A DNA stretch of 64,000 nucleotides from JACVRW01 sp963808545. Lineage in GTDB: Bacteria > Actinomycetota > Thermoleophilia > Solirubrobacterales > Thermoleophilaceae. The notes beneath the pieces were generated by a model that was not told the DNA's origin, did no database searches, and saw only the letters and a list, made by a program, of their open reading frames with translations. Numbering within the stretch: position 1 is the stretch's first letter; every line of letters starts with the position of its first letter. Shown piece by piece: positions 19,906 through 28,484 of this stretch. The stretch lies in assembly GCA_963808545.1 (NCBI GenBank), contig CAWEGB010000007.1, positions 496,001-560,000 on the forward strand, given 5' to 3'. The position numbers and the translations under genes were made by a program.

Positions 19906-19987
19906 TGTCCTCGGCGTACCCGGACACGGGCAGCGATATGCCCGCGGGCGCGTCCGGGCCGAGGTTTGGCGACCGAACCTCTCAACC

Positions 19988-20028
19988 AAAAAACTCGTTT
20001 GCCGGCTGATCAGCTGACAAACGAGTTT
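19988..20028 (-). terminator. rplL intrinsic terminator
   Basis: Perfect 11-bp inverted repeat (19991-20001 with 20018-20028), 16-nt loop, and a minus-strand T-run completing it. It lies about 50 bp after the rplL stop and cleanly ends the rplJ-rplL transcript. The arms are AT-rich against the local background. The loop contains a CTGATCAG palindrome. Confidence 0.85.
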
Positions 20029-20080
20029 CTTTGATCGGTACTCAGGACACGGGCGCGACGCGATCGCTCGCGCGGGCGCG

Positions 20081-20461
20081 CTACTTCAGCTCGACGCTGG
20101 CGCCGGCCTCCTCGAGCTCGCCCTTGAGCTTGTCGCCCTCCTCGCGGTCCACGCCCTCGCGGATCGGCTTGGGAGCCTCGTCCACGAGCGCCTTGGCCTC
20201 CTTGAGGCCGAGACCGGTGGCGGCGCGCACGACCTTGATCACCTGGATCTTCTTGTCGCCGGCACCGGTGAGGACGACGTCCACGGTGGACGACTCCTCC
20301 TCCTCCGCGGCGCCATCGCCGGCCGCGGCGCCCGCCGGCGCAGCGGCGGCGACCGCGGTCGCGGACACGCCGAACTCTTCCTCGAGCGCCTTGATCAGCT
20401 CAGACAGCTCGAGTACGGACATCTTCTTGATCTCTTCGATCAGTTCAGTTGCAGTGGCCAT
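20081..20461 (-). CDS. rplL: 50S ribosomal protein L7/L12
   Basis: L7/L12, 126 aa, the flexible-stalk protein that recruits translational GTPases. An N-terminal dimerisation helix (ELIEEIKKMSVLELSELIKALE), an Ala/Gly/Glu hinge (AAAAPAGAAAGDGAAEEEES) and the conserved C-terminal domain (VIKVVRAATGLGLKEAKALV). It is 9 bp after rplJ, and its terminator follows. Confidence 0.97.
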   Translation of the reverse strand: MATATELIEEIKKMSVLELSELIKALEEEFGVSATAVAAAAPAGAAAGDGAAEEEESSTVDVVLTGAGDKKIQVIKVVRAATGLGLKEAKALVDEAPKPIREGVDREEGDKLKGELEEAGASVELK

Positions 20462-20470
20462 GGGCCCTCC

Positions 20471-21184
20471 TTACTCCTTCTCTTCGCCCTCGGAGGGCGC
20501 TTCAGTCGTGTCACTTTCATCGCCCTCGGAGGCGTCCCCCGCGGGGGCCTCGTCGGCGGGCTCGGATTCATCGGCGGAGGCGTCCGCTCGGGCTCGGGCT
20601 CGGGTTCCGGCTCGGCGCGGCCTCGGCCTCCGGCTCGGCTCGGCGGCCGCACCCCCCACCGGCACCATCCCCTCGTCGGCGATCTGCTTCAGCTGGATCG
20701 CCAGGCCGGAGATGAGCGCGTTCAGGCCTCGCACCAGACCGGTGATCGGCGAGGCGATGACCCCGACGAGCTGGCCGTGGAGCACATCGAGCGCCGGGAG
20801 TCGCGAGAGCTCGGTGAGCTGCTCCACCGTCAGCGGCTCGCCGCTCATCACGCCGCCCTTGAACCCGAGCATCCCGTGGTCGCGGTTGAACTGGGCGAGC
20901 GCCTTGGCCGCCAGGGCCACGTCGCCGTCGGCGGCCACGAAGGTGAACGCCGTCGGCCCCTCGAGGATCGGCTTGAGGGTGTCGGCGCCCGCCTCGCCGG
21001 CCGCCCGCTCGGTCAGGGTGTTCTTGACCACCCGGAAGCGAGCACCGGCTTCATTGAGCCGGGTGCGCAGCTCGGCCGCCTGGGGCACCGAGATGCCGCG
21101 GTAGTCGACGGCGAAGACCGCCTCCGATTCCTTGATCTGGGCGGCCACCTCCTCGATGACCGCTGCCTTCTGGTCTCTGTCCAT
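20471..21184 (-). CDS. rplJ: 50S ribosomal protein L10 with an acidic C-terminal extension
   Basis: L10, 237 aa against the usual 165-180. The core (KAAVIEEVAAQIKESEAVF, DYRGISVPQAAELR, RFRVVKNTL) and the L12-binding helix are normal. After about residue 185 comes a basic patch (RRPRPRRAGTRARARA) and then an Asp/Glu-rich tail. In a neighbouring frame the basic patch reads as Pro-Glu repeats, so two compensating indels may hide a uniformly acidic tail. It starts after a 143-bp leader with a strong hairpin. Confidence 0.93.
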   Translation of the reverse strand: MDRDQKAAVIEEVAAQIKESEAVFAVDYRGISVPQAAELRTRLNEAGARFRVVKNTLTERAAGEAGADTLKPILEGPTAFTFVAADGDVALAAKALAQFNRDHGMLGFKGGVMSGEPLTVEQLTELSRLPALDVLHGQLVGVIASPITGLVRGLNALISGLAIQLKQIADEGMVPVGGAAAEPSRRPRPRRAGTRARARADASADESEPADEAPAGDASEGDESDTTEAPSEGEEKE

Positions 21185-21208
21185 GTCGTTCCGTTCTCTT
21201 GAATCAAA

Positions 21209-21232
21209 TGAGCCCGCACGCAGGCGGGCTCA
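21209..21232 (-). promoter_or_regulatory. Hairpin in the rplJ leader (L10-leader-like)
   Basis: A 9-bp perfect inverted repeat with a 6-nt loop, 25 bp before the rplJ ATG in a 143-bp gap inside an otherwise tightly packed operon. This gap is where the L10(L12)4 autoregulatory leader sits in many bacteria. Only this stem is evident; I cannot confirm the full L10-leader fold. Confidence 0.45.
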
Positions 21233-21327
21233 CGGAACGAACCGGATCGGGACCGGTCCTGCTCTGCTCGCTCCACCTGTCCCGGACTTACGGTCGCCGG
21301 GGGTCTCGGGCGGAAAGCTTTGAAGGG

Positions 21328-22050
21328 TCAGGCTACCGCGACCGTCTCCTCCACGATCCCGCGCGTGCGCGAGGGGTCGATCTTGATGCCGGGGCTCGCG
21401 CTCGTGGTGAGCGTCACCGTCTGCAGGTAGCGCCCCTTGGCCGACGCCGGCTTGGACTTCAGGATCTCGTCCAGCAGGGCCGCGTAGTTCTCGAGCAGCA
21501 CCTGGCCGTCGAAGCTGAGCTTGCCGATCGGCAGGTGCACGATCGCGTGGCGGTCGGTGCGGTACTCGATCTTGCCCGCCTTCGACTCCGACACCGCCTT
21601 GGCCACATCCATCGTGACCGTGCCCACCTTCGGGTTGGGCATCTTGCCCTGCGGCCCGAGGATGCGGCCGAGCTTGCCCACCACCGGCATCATGTCCGGG
21701 GTGGCGATGGCCACGTCGAAGTCGGTCCAGCCGCCCTCGACCCGCTCGGAGAGATCCTCGGCGCCCACCACGTCCGCGCCGGCCTCCTCGGCCTCGCGGG
21801 CCTTGTCGCCTCGAGCGAACACGGCCACGGTCATCTCCTTGCCGAGCCCGTGCGGGAGGGAGATCGTGCCGCGCAGCTGCTGGTCGGCGTGGCGCACGTT
21901 GAGGCCGGTGCGGATGTGCACCTCAACGGTCTCGTCGTACTTGGCCGCCTCGAACTCCTTGATGATCTGCACCGCCTCGTTGGGCGGGTAGAGGTGCTCG
22001 CGGTCGACCTTCTCCAGGTTGTTGCGGTAGCGCTTGCCGTGCTTGGCCAT
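21328..22050 (-). CDS. rplA: 50S ribosomal protein L1
   Basis: L1, 240 aa, L1-stalk protein and (in other bacteria) translational repressor of its operon. It starts MAKHGKRYRNN and has FVETVEVHIRTGLN-type beta strands (here YDETVEVHIRTGLN), LRGTISLPHG and the GRILGPQGKMPNPK signature near residues 130-143. It is 2 bp after rplK. Confidence 0.97.
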   Translation of the reverse strand: MAKHGKRYRNNLEKVDREHLYPPNEAVQIIKEFEAAKYDETVEVHIRTGLNVRHADQQLRGTISLPHGLGKEMTVAVFARGDKAREAEEAGADVVGAEDLSERVEGGWTDFDVAIATPDMMPVVGKLGRILGPQGKMPNPKVGTVTMDVAKAVSESKAGKIEYRTDRHAIVHLPIGKLSFDGQVLLENYAALLDEILKSKPASAKGRYLQTVTLTTSASPGIKIDPSRTRGIVEETVAVA

Positions 22051-22052
22051 GA

Positions 22053-22475
22053 TTATCTGACGTCCACGCCCATCGAGCGCGCGGTGCCCTCGATGATCTT
22101 GGCGGCCTGGTCGATGTCATGCGCGTTGAGGTCGGGCATCTTCTGCTCGGCGATCGCGCGCACCTGGGCCTGCGAGATCGTGCCGACCTTGTTGCGGTTG
22201 GGCTCGCCCGAGCCCTTGTCGAGGCCGATGGCCTGCTTGATCAGCACCGCGGCGGGCGGCGTCTTGGTGATGAAGGTGAACGAGCGGTCCTCGTAGACCG
22301 TGATCTCCACCGGGATGATCGTGCCGGTGTCCTGCTGGGTCTGGGCGTTGAACGCCTTGCAGAACTCCATGATGTTCACGCCGTGCTGGCCCAGCGCAGG
22401 ACCGACCGGCGGAGCCGGGTTGGCCTGTCCGCCGGGGACCTGCAGCTTGATGAGAGTCAGAACCTTGCGAGCCAT
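22053..22475 (-). CDS. rplK: 50S ribosomal protein L11
   Basis: L11, 140 aa, of the GTPase-associated centre and thiostrepton site. It starts VLTLIKLQVPGGQANPAPP and continues with PVGPALGQHGVNIMEFCKAFN, ending with the Asp/Ala-rich RNA-binding domain (LNAHDIDQAAKIIEGTARSM). It lies 2 bp from both nusG and rplA. Confidence 0.97.
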   Translation of the reverse strand: MARKVLTLIKLQVPGGQANPAPPVGPALGQHGVNIMEFCKAFNAQTQQDTGTIIPVEITVYEDRSFTFITKTPPAAVLIKQAIGLDKGSGEPNRNKVGTISQAQVRAIAEQKMPDLNAHDIDQAAKIIEGTARSMGVDVR

Positions 22476-22477
22476 GC

Positions 22478-22999
22478 TTAGACCTTCTTGACCTGGTCGA
22501 ACCCGACCTCCACCGGCGTCTCCCGGCCGAAGATCGAGACGAGGACCTTGAGCTTAGCTGCGTCCTCGTTGATCTCTGAGATCTCGCCCGAGAAGTCCGA
22601 CAGCGGTCCGGAGACCACCTTCACGGTCTCGCCCATCGAGAACTGAGCGCGGGTGCGCGGGCGCTCGGCGGTCTCGCGGTGGAGCAGGCGATCGACCTCA
22701 CCCTGGTTGAGCGGCACCGGGTTGTTGGACGCGCCGACGAAGCCCGTGACCCCCGGCGTGTTCTTGACGAGCGACCAAGAGTCGTCGGTCAGGTTCATGT
22801 TCACGAGCAGGTAACCGGGCATGGTCCGCTGCTCCTTGGTCAGCTTCTGGCCGTCCTTCATCTCCTGCACCTGCTCGGTGGGGATGACGATCTGGCGAAT
22901 GGCGTTCTCCTGGCCGAGCGAGATGCGTCGGTGCTCAAGGTTCTGCTTGACCTTGTTCTCGTGACCGGAGTAGGTGTTGACTGCGTACCAGCGAAACAT
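22478..22999 (-). CDS. nusG: Transcription termination/antitermination factor NusG
   Basis: 173 aa from the ATG at 22999 (MFRWYAVNTYSGHENK). The frame is open further upstream, but those codons lie within secE. The NGN domain includes RTMPGYLLVNMNLTDDSW and PGVTGFVG; the C-terminal KOW domain has GETVKVVSGPLSDFSG. The start overlaps the secE stop by one base (TGATG), the widespread secE-nusG arrangement. Confidence 0.96.
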   Translation of the reverse strand: MFRWYAVNTYSGHENKVKQNLEHRRISLGQENAIRQIVIPTEQVQEMKDGQKLTKEQRTMPGYLLVNMNLTDDSWSLVKNTPGVTGFVGASNNPVPLNQGEVDRLLHRETAERPRTRAQFSMGETVKVVSGPLSDFSGEISEINEDAAKLKVLVSIFGRETPVEVGFDQVKKV

Positions 23000-23631
23000 C
23001 AGAGAATTGCCTTGATCAGTTCGGAGAAAATGGCGTCCAGCAGACCCAGGTAGCCGCCGGCGATGAGGACGAAGCCGAGCACAACGCCCGTGAGCGTGAT
23101 GAGGGCCTGGCGATTCGGCCACTGCACCCTCTGGAGCTCGGCCCAGACTGCAATGAGGAACTGTATTACGCGCGGGCGGTGCTTGTGGCGCTCGGCCTCC
23201 TCGGCCCCGCGCCGGCCCTTGACCGCGTAGCCGGCCTCGCCCTCGCCGGCGAGCTCGCGCTCCATCTCGAGCTCTTCCTCGATCTCCTCCTCGGTGAGGT
23301 GATCGTCGGCGTCGACCTCCCAGTCCTCGATCTCGCGAATCGCCTCGTCCTCGGTGGCGGGCGTGTCTCGGTCGAGTAGGCCGCGCTCCCCGTCGAGCAC
23401 CTGATCGGAGCGGCCCTCGTTCTCGGGCGGGGCGCCCGTGGCCAGCCCGGGGTCGACCCCGGGTATGCCGAGCACGCGGTCCTGGGGGACTCCCTGGTCG
23501 GTGGGCTGCTGATCCGGCTCGGTCCGCTCCGGCGGGGCGCTGCGCTCGGCCGAGCCGCCGCTCTCGCCGGCCAGGCGACGGGCACGGCGGTCGGCCTGGC
23601 GCTGCTTCGCGCGTTGACGATCTCTCGCCAC
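22999..23631 (-). CDS. secE: Preprotein translocase SecE with a long acidic N-terminal extension
   Basis: 210 aa from the GTG at 23631, 4 bp after rpmG. Typical SecE has 60-130 aa. The last 65 residues are SecE: the amphipathic helix FLIAVWAELQRVQWPNR, then one TM (TGVVLGFVLIAGGYLGLLDAI). Before them lies about 145 aa with a basic start (RQRAKQRQADRRARR) and a Glu/Asp-rich stretch (EEEIEEELEMERELAGE). A cytosolic extension is known in some Actinobacteria; its role here is unknown. Confidence 0.92.
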   Translation of the reverse strand: MARDRQRAKQRQADRRARRLAGESGGSAERSAPPERTEPDQQPTDQGVPQDRVLGIPGVDPGLATGAPPENEGRSDQVLDGERGLLDRDTPATEDEAIREIEDWEVDADDHLTEEEIEEELEMERELAGEGEAGYAVKGRRGAEEAERHKHRPRVIQFLIAVWAELQRVQWPNRQALITLTGVVLGFVLIAGGYLGLLDAIFSELIKAIL

Positions 23632-23635
23632 GGGT

Positions 23636-23800
23636 CTAGCGGGTTTCCTTGTGAGGCGTGTGCTTGCCGCACCAGCGGCAGTACTTGCGAAACTCAACCC
23701 GATCCGGGTTGTTCCGCTTCGACTTTTCGGTTTGGTAGTTGCGCCGCTTGCACTCCTCGCACGCGAGGGTTACGGCGATTCGGACGTCTCCGCGAGCCAT
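23636..23800 (-). CDS. rpmG: 50S ribosomal protein L33 (zinc-binding type)
   Basis: 54 aa from the ATG at 23800 (MARGDVRIAVTLACEEC). The Cys pairs CEEC and CRWC form the Zn site of C+ L33. NYQTEKSKRNNPDRVEF is the L33 signature. An upstream in-frame ATG (23839) would add 13 non-homologous residues. It is first gene of the rpmG-secE-nusG-rplKA run. Confidence 0.95.
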   Translation of the reverse strand: MARGDVRIAVTLACEECKRRNYQTEKSKRNNPDRVEFRKYCRWCGKHTPHKETR

Positions 23801-23933
23801 GGCTCCTGCAAAAGGTTTGGCGTGGGCGGCCGGAGGCACACGGAACTACCGCGGCCGGCCGCGAGGACGAGAGAAGTCTAGCGAGCAAGCAGGGGATTGC
23901 CGGGGGCCGTCACAGCTGCGAGACTCGAGCCTG

Positions 23934-24350
23934 ATGGACTCGCCCCAGGAGCTCGTGGCCGACCGGTCGCCCGAGGTCCCCTCGCGCAACCTCGCGCGTA
24001 TCAAAGAGGCATGGGCGGTCTTCGAGGACGCCGGGCCTGAGGCGTGCATGGAGGTTCTGCTGGGCTTCGCGCACCCCGACGTGGAGTCGCGGCCCTACTC
24101 CGCCGAGGGAACCGTCCTACGCGGGAAGAGCGAGATACGCGCCTTCTTCGAGCGGTCGGCGGACGACGGGACGCGAATCGAAGCACGGGCCCAGAGCTTC
24201 GAGGAGTCTGGCGGCAGCGTGATCGTGCGCGGCTCGATCCGCGTGTGCCACGGCGACGGCTCGTTCGCCGAGACGAAGGTCCGCTGGTATCACGACTTCG
24301 AGGATGGCCTCATCAGATCGATGGGCTGGGAACCGCGCGCGGGCGACTGA
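23934..24350 (+). CDS. SnoaL/NTF2-like fold protein
   Basis: 138 aa from the ATG at 23934; earlier in-frame codons are antisense to rpmG. It has the cone-shaped NTF2/SnoaL layout: helix IKEAWAVFEDAGPEACMEVL, HPDVESRPY, LRGKSEIRAFFER, then strands (VIVRGSIRVCHGDGSF, VRWYHDFEDGLIRSM). Such proteins are cyclases, isomerases or binding proteins; nothing fixes the ligand. It overlaps the convergent metalloprotease-like gene by 38 bp. Confidence 0.7.
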   Translation: MDSPQELVADRSPEVPSRNLARIKEAWAVFEDAGPEACMEVLLGFAHPDVESRPYSAEGTVLRGKSEIRAFFERSADDGTRIEARAQSFEESGGSVIVRGSIRVCHGDGSFAETKVRWYHDFEDGLIRSMGWEPRAGD

Positions 24351-24780
24351 CGAACCAGCCTCTCCGTACAAAGCGACGCTGACAGAGCCGCCGGGCCCGC
24401 CGCTCCATCGCCTTGAACAGGGCGTCTCCGTGGGTCCAGCCCAGCAGGTGTCCCCACTCGTGAGCGTGAAGGCGGCACCGGGTCAGTCGATCCATCGCGA
24501 GCCACTCGGTCCAGCTCAGGAACATCCCGGGTCCGCCGAGGTCGGCGCAGGCGGCGATCCGTCCGGCCGGCAGCGTGTGGGCCGGATCGCAGTAGCGGGC
24601 CATCTCGGCACCGGAGTGCGCCCACGTGTACACCACGGGAGGCGCGTGCCCCCAGACGCGTTCCGACACGCGCTCGTAGTCGGCGAGGGTTCCCGCGCTC
24701 GCCCCGGCCGGAGCCAGCCCCAGCAGGGCCAGCCCCAATCCGACGGCTGTCGCACGACGTGGGCGGGCTCGACCAAGCAC
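24313..24780 (-). CDS. Small secreted zinc metalloprotease-like protein (metzincin consensus)
   Basis: 155 aa. Signal peptide VGLGLALLGLAPAGASA, then a compact domain with HEWGHLLGWTH near residues 109-119. This matches HExxHxxGxxH, the three-His zinc motif of metzincins (His, His and third His with catalytic Glu). Cys residues (CDP, CADL, CRLH, LCQRR) suggest disulphides. It is short for a protease catalytic domain and lacks an obvious Met-turn; the family assignment rests on the motif and export signal only. Confidence 0.6.
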   Translation of the reverse strand: MLGRARPRRATAVGLGLALLGLAPAGASAGTLADYERVSERVWGHAPPVVYTWAHSGAEMARYCDPAHTLPAGRIAACADLGGPGMFLSWTEWLAMDRLTRCRLHAHEWGHLLGWTHGDALFKAMERRARRLCQRRFVRRGWFVSRPRAVPSPSI

Positions 24781-24855
24781 GATCGAGCCGCGAGCCTGAC
24801 CGACCCGTCGGCCGGACCGAGCCGTATGCCACGACCGCCTGCTTTAGTGCCGGTC

Positions 24856-25257
24856 ATGAAGCGGGCCATCTCCACCCTCACACTGACGCTCACCGCCGTG
24901 GCGATCGGCTGCGGTGGCGGCGAGAGCGACGAGGATCAGGTGAGGGGAACGATCGAGACCTTCGCGGCAGCGAACCTCGACGAGGATTGGTCCGGCGCCT
25001 GCGACCAGCTGACCGACGAGGCCAAGAAGGCGCTGTCGGACGCCGGCCAGCTGTTCGGCGGCGAGGGCTGCGCCGGAGTCCTCAAGGCGGCCATCTCTCA
25101 GGCCAGCCCCGCCGAGCTCAAGAAGGAGTTCGGGGACCTGAAGATCAGCAACATCAAGGTCGACGGCGACAACGCGACGGTCAAGGTCAACGGCGAGAAC
25201 GTCCGGGTGGTCAAGCAGGGCGAAGCCTGGCTGCTGGACTTCAACCCGACGGGCTGA
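24856..25257 (+). CDS. Exported lipoprotein with an NTF2-like domain
   Basis: 133 aa from the ATG at 24856. N-terminal MKRAISTLTLTLTAVAIGCGGG ends in a lipobox-like Cys. The body fits small actinobacterial NTF2-like lipoproteins: VRGTIETFAAANLDEDW, ACDQLTDEAKKALS, GCAGVL, and strands ISNIKVDGDNATVKVNGEN and VVKQGEAWLLDF. Function unknown; such domains often carry ligands or interact with penicillin-binding proteins. Confidence 0.75.
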   Translation: MKRAISTLTLTLTAVAIGCGGGESDEDQVRGTIETFAAANLDEDWSGACDQLTDEAKKALSDAGQLFGGEGCAGVLKAAISQASPAELKKEFGDLKISNIKVDGDNATVKVNGENVRVVKQGEAWLLDFNPTG

Positions 25258-25275
25258 GGTCCGAACCGCGCCCTC

Positions 25276-25908
25276 TCAGGGACGCTCGCGCTGCGACGGC
25301 CCGACGTGCTTGGCCAGCCAGCGCACCAGTGGCTGGGTGCTCTCCAGCTCCGAGCGGACCCGCTTGTCGGCTGTTCGCTTGTGTATCCACGGCTTCAGCT
25401 CATGCCGGCGGTAGACAGCCAGCTCCTTCATGCGCAGCCGCTCGATCCGCGGATGGTCCACCGGGTAGCCCTTCGGAGCTCGCTTGAGCGCAGGCGGCGC
25501 AGGCTCCAACCCGCCTTCAGCAGCCACGCCTAGCGCCCTCTCGAACGCCGCCGCACGGCGGCCGTCGTCGATCGCCGCCCGGTAGCGCTCGAGCTGATCG
25601 GAGGCCGGCGCGTGGAGTCCGCCCGCCACGAGCAGGCCGTCGAGCGAGAGCTCGACGTAGTAGCCGCCTCCGCCGCCGTAGCCGATCGCCAGACCGAACT
25701 GCTCCTTGATCGGTGGGCGCATGTGAAACCGGGTGTCGTGGTAGGGACGGAACAGGTGCGGCTCACCGAAGGCGCTGAGCTGCGCGGCCAGCTCGCGTGC
25801 CGGCTCGACCAGGTAGGAGTCGTACCGGCCGCGGTTGGCCTTGAACCAGTCGCGGTCGTTGTTGCGCTCCAGGTCCTGAAGGAACTCGATCGCCTCGGGA
25901 GGCCACAT
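25276..25908 (-). CDS. DUF2461-family protein
   Basis: 210 aa. It starts PPEAIEFLQDLERNNDRDWF (residues 3-22), the usual start of DUF2461 proteins, with PYHDTRFHMRPPIKEQFGL, GYYVELSLDGLLVAGGLH and a C-terminal WIHKRTADKRV. Family members occur across bacteria and their biochemical role is unknown. It converges on the lipoprotein gene and lies beside tRNA-Thr. Confidence 0.82.
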   Translation of the reverse strand: MWPPEAIEFLQDLERNNDRDWFKANRGRYDSYLVEPARELAAQLSAFGEPHLFRPYHDTRFHMRPPIKEQFGLAIGYGGGGGYYVELSLDGLLVAGGLHAPASDQLERYRAAIDDGRRAAAFERALGVAAEGGLEPAPPALKRAPKGYPVDHPRIERLRMKELAVYRRHELKPWIHKRTADKRVRSELESTQPLVRWLAKHVGPSQRERP

Positions 25909-25915
25909 GGCGGAG

Positions 25916-25988
25916 AGCCGACGAGGGGACTCGAACCCCTGACCCCCTCCTTACCATGGAGGTGCTCTACCAGCTGAGCTACGTCGGC
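25916..25988 (-). tRNA. tRNA-Thr (anticodon GGT)
   Basis: Cloverleaf on the minus strand: acceptor GCCGACG / CGTCGGC, D-arm GCTCAGCTGGTAGAGC, anticodon stem CCTCC / GGAGG with loop ATGGTAA (anticodon GGT), T-arm AGGGG TTCGAGT CCCCT, discriminator T. CCA is not encoded. Confidence 0.97.
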
Positions 25989-25999
25989 GGGTCTTGCAG

Positions 26000-26081
26000 T
26001 GGGGGGAGCAGGATTCGAACCTGCGTAGGCATAGCCAACAGGTTTACAGCCTGTCTCCTTTAACCGCTCGGACATCCCCCC
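26000..26081 (-). tRNA. tRNA-Tyr (anticodon GTA)
   Basis: Class II tRNA on the minus strand: acceptor GGGGGGA / TCCCCCC, anticodon stem ACAGG / CCTGT with loop CTGTAAA (anticodon GTA), a long variable arm, T-arm GCAGG TTCGAAT CCTGC, discriminator A. CCA not encoded. It is 11 bp from tRNA-Thr(GGT), probably one transcript. Confidence 0.97.
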
Positions 26082-26526
26082 GAGTCTTGAGAAAGACGAT
26101 TGTAGACGCGGACTCTTCGGCCGTGTGGCCCGGGATCGGCTCGCCTCGTTCGACTTCGAATTCCGCGTACTTTGGTCCGCCTAGCCTGAGCCCGGAGCCC
26201 CCCGCAACACGCCCGGACGGGATGAACCACCGACGACCGCCTCCCGTCAGCACGAACAGATAGTCGTATCGCGAGGGATCGAGTCGCTTGACCTCGCCGC
26301 TCCAGCTTCGATTCCCGCCCCGCGTGCACAGGGTCACGTCCCAGCGATCCTTGAAACAGCATGTAGAGGTCTTCACCTGTACCCGGATGAGCCGGCCCTC
26401 GACCTCGGCGATCAGATCCCAGTGACGGCTGTTTCCAACCGGCAGCGCCACCGACGCCCCCCGCGACGCCAGCCAATACATCGCCGACAGCTCTCCGATG
26501 TCACCCTGTTCCCGCGGTGTCAGCAT
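26044..26526 (-). CDS. PD-(D/E)XK-like endonuclease-fold protein overlapping tRNA-Tyr
   Basis: 160 aa from the ATG at 26526 (MLTPREQGDIGELSAMYWLA). Early GxxGE, then NSRHWDLIAEV (catalytic-type Asp) and RLIRVQVKTS, i.e. the Glu...Asp...Q-x-K arrangement of PD-(D/E)XK enzymes, most like small DUF/PDDEXK_5 proteins of homing or repair type. YDYLFVLTGGGRRWFIP follows. The reading frame ends inside the 5' end of tRNA-Tyr on the same strand, a 38-bp overlap; the last dozen residues are tRNA-encoded, so the real end may be shifted by an indel. Confidence 0.65.
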   Translation of the reverse strand: MLTPREQGDIGELSAMYWLASRGASVALPVGNSRHWDLIAEVEGRLIRVQVKTSTCCFKDRWDVTLCTRGGNRSWSGEVKRLDPSRYDYLFVLTGGGRRWFIPSGRVAGGSGLRLGGPKYAEFEVERGEPIPGHTAEESASTIVFLKTRGDVRAVKGDRL

Positions 26527-26556
26527 GAGACGAACATACGTTCGGGTGCGGACGGA

Positions 26557-27129
26557 ATGATCGAGGTACGGGAGATCGGCAAGTCCGACCACCCAGCCGC
26601 CGCCCGCGTCATCACCGACGCCCTCCTCGACGACCCCGGCTGGCTCGCCGTCGGCCCCGATCACCGCGCCCACCGGCACGCCGTGGCGCTCCGCTATCAC
26701 CGCGCAGCCCTCGCGGTCACCCACCGCTATGGCGGGCCGATCTACGGCGCGTTCGGGCCCGGCGGACGGCTCGCCGGCGTGGCCGCCACCTTCGCCGCCG
26801 GCCTCTATCCGCCGCCGGCCTGGACGCTCGCCAAGTTCGTGCCGGGCTTCCTGCTCGCCGGGCCGGCGCCGATCGTGCGCGGGCTGCGCTTCTCGTCCAT
26901 CCAGGACGAGGGCCACCCCAGGAGGAGCACGTCTTCCTCTGGTTTCTGGCCGTCGACCCCGGGCAGCAGCGGAGGGGCGTCGGCCGCGCCCTCCTCGCGC
27001 GCGTGTTCGAGGACGCGGCCGCGCCCGTCTACCTCGACACGAGCAATCCGGCCAACGTCCCCTACTACGCGAGCTTCGGCTTCGAGGAGACCGGGCGCGC
27101 GCCGCTCCCGCGCGGCGCCACCCTGTGGT

Positions 27130-27146
<17 letters not shown>
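26557..27146 (+). pseudogene. GNAT-family N-acetyltransferase, one frameshift
   Basis: MIEVREIGKSDHPAAARVI starts a GNAT domain. After RFSSIQDEGHP the homology moves one frame at a CCCC run (26916-26919) and continues EEHVFLWFLAVDPGQQRRGVGRALL, the acetyl-CoA-binding Q/RxxGxG/A motif, then LDTSNPANVPYYASFGFEETG. Joined, it gives about 196 aa, a normal single-domain acetyltransferase. A homopolymer indel is the simplest cause. Its end overlaps the sigma-factor gene by 17 bp, tail-to-tail. Divergent from the PD-(D/E)XK gene with a 30-bp gap. Confidence 0.75.
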
Positions 27147-28285
<1,139 letters not shown>

Positions 28286-28484
28286 TCCCTCACTCCTTAG
28301 ACACCGCTGACGCCCCCTGAAGGGCCTGTCTCAATGTCGAGTTTTTTGGATCCGCGGGGGCACCGCGAGGGGCTGAGCTCGTTGGGCCAGGTCCAAGGCG
28401 TAACAGCCGCGGCCAGTCTACAACGCGTTTGTGCGGATTGCCCCGTGGCCCCCACTCGCTTCTCCTCCGTAAGTACAGTGGGCC

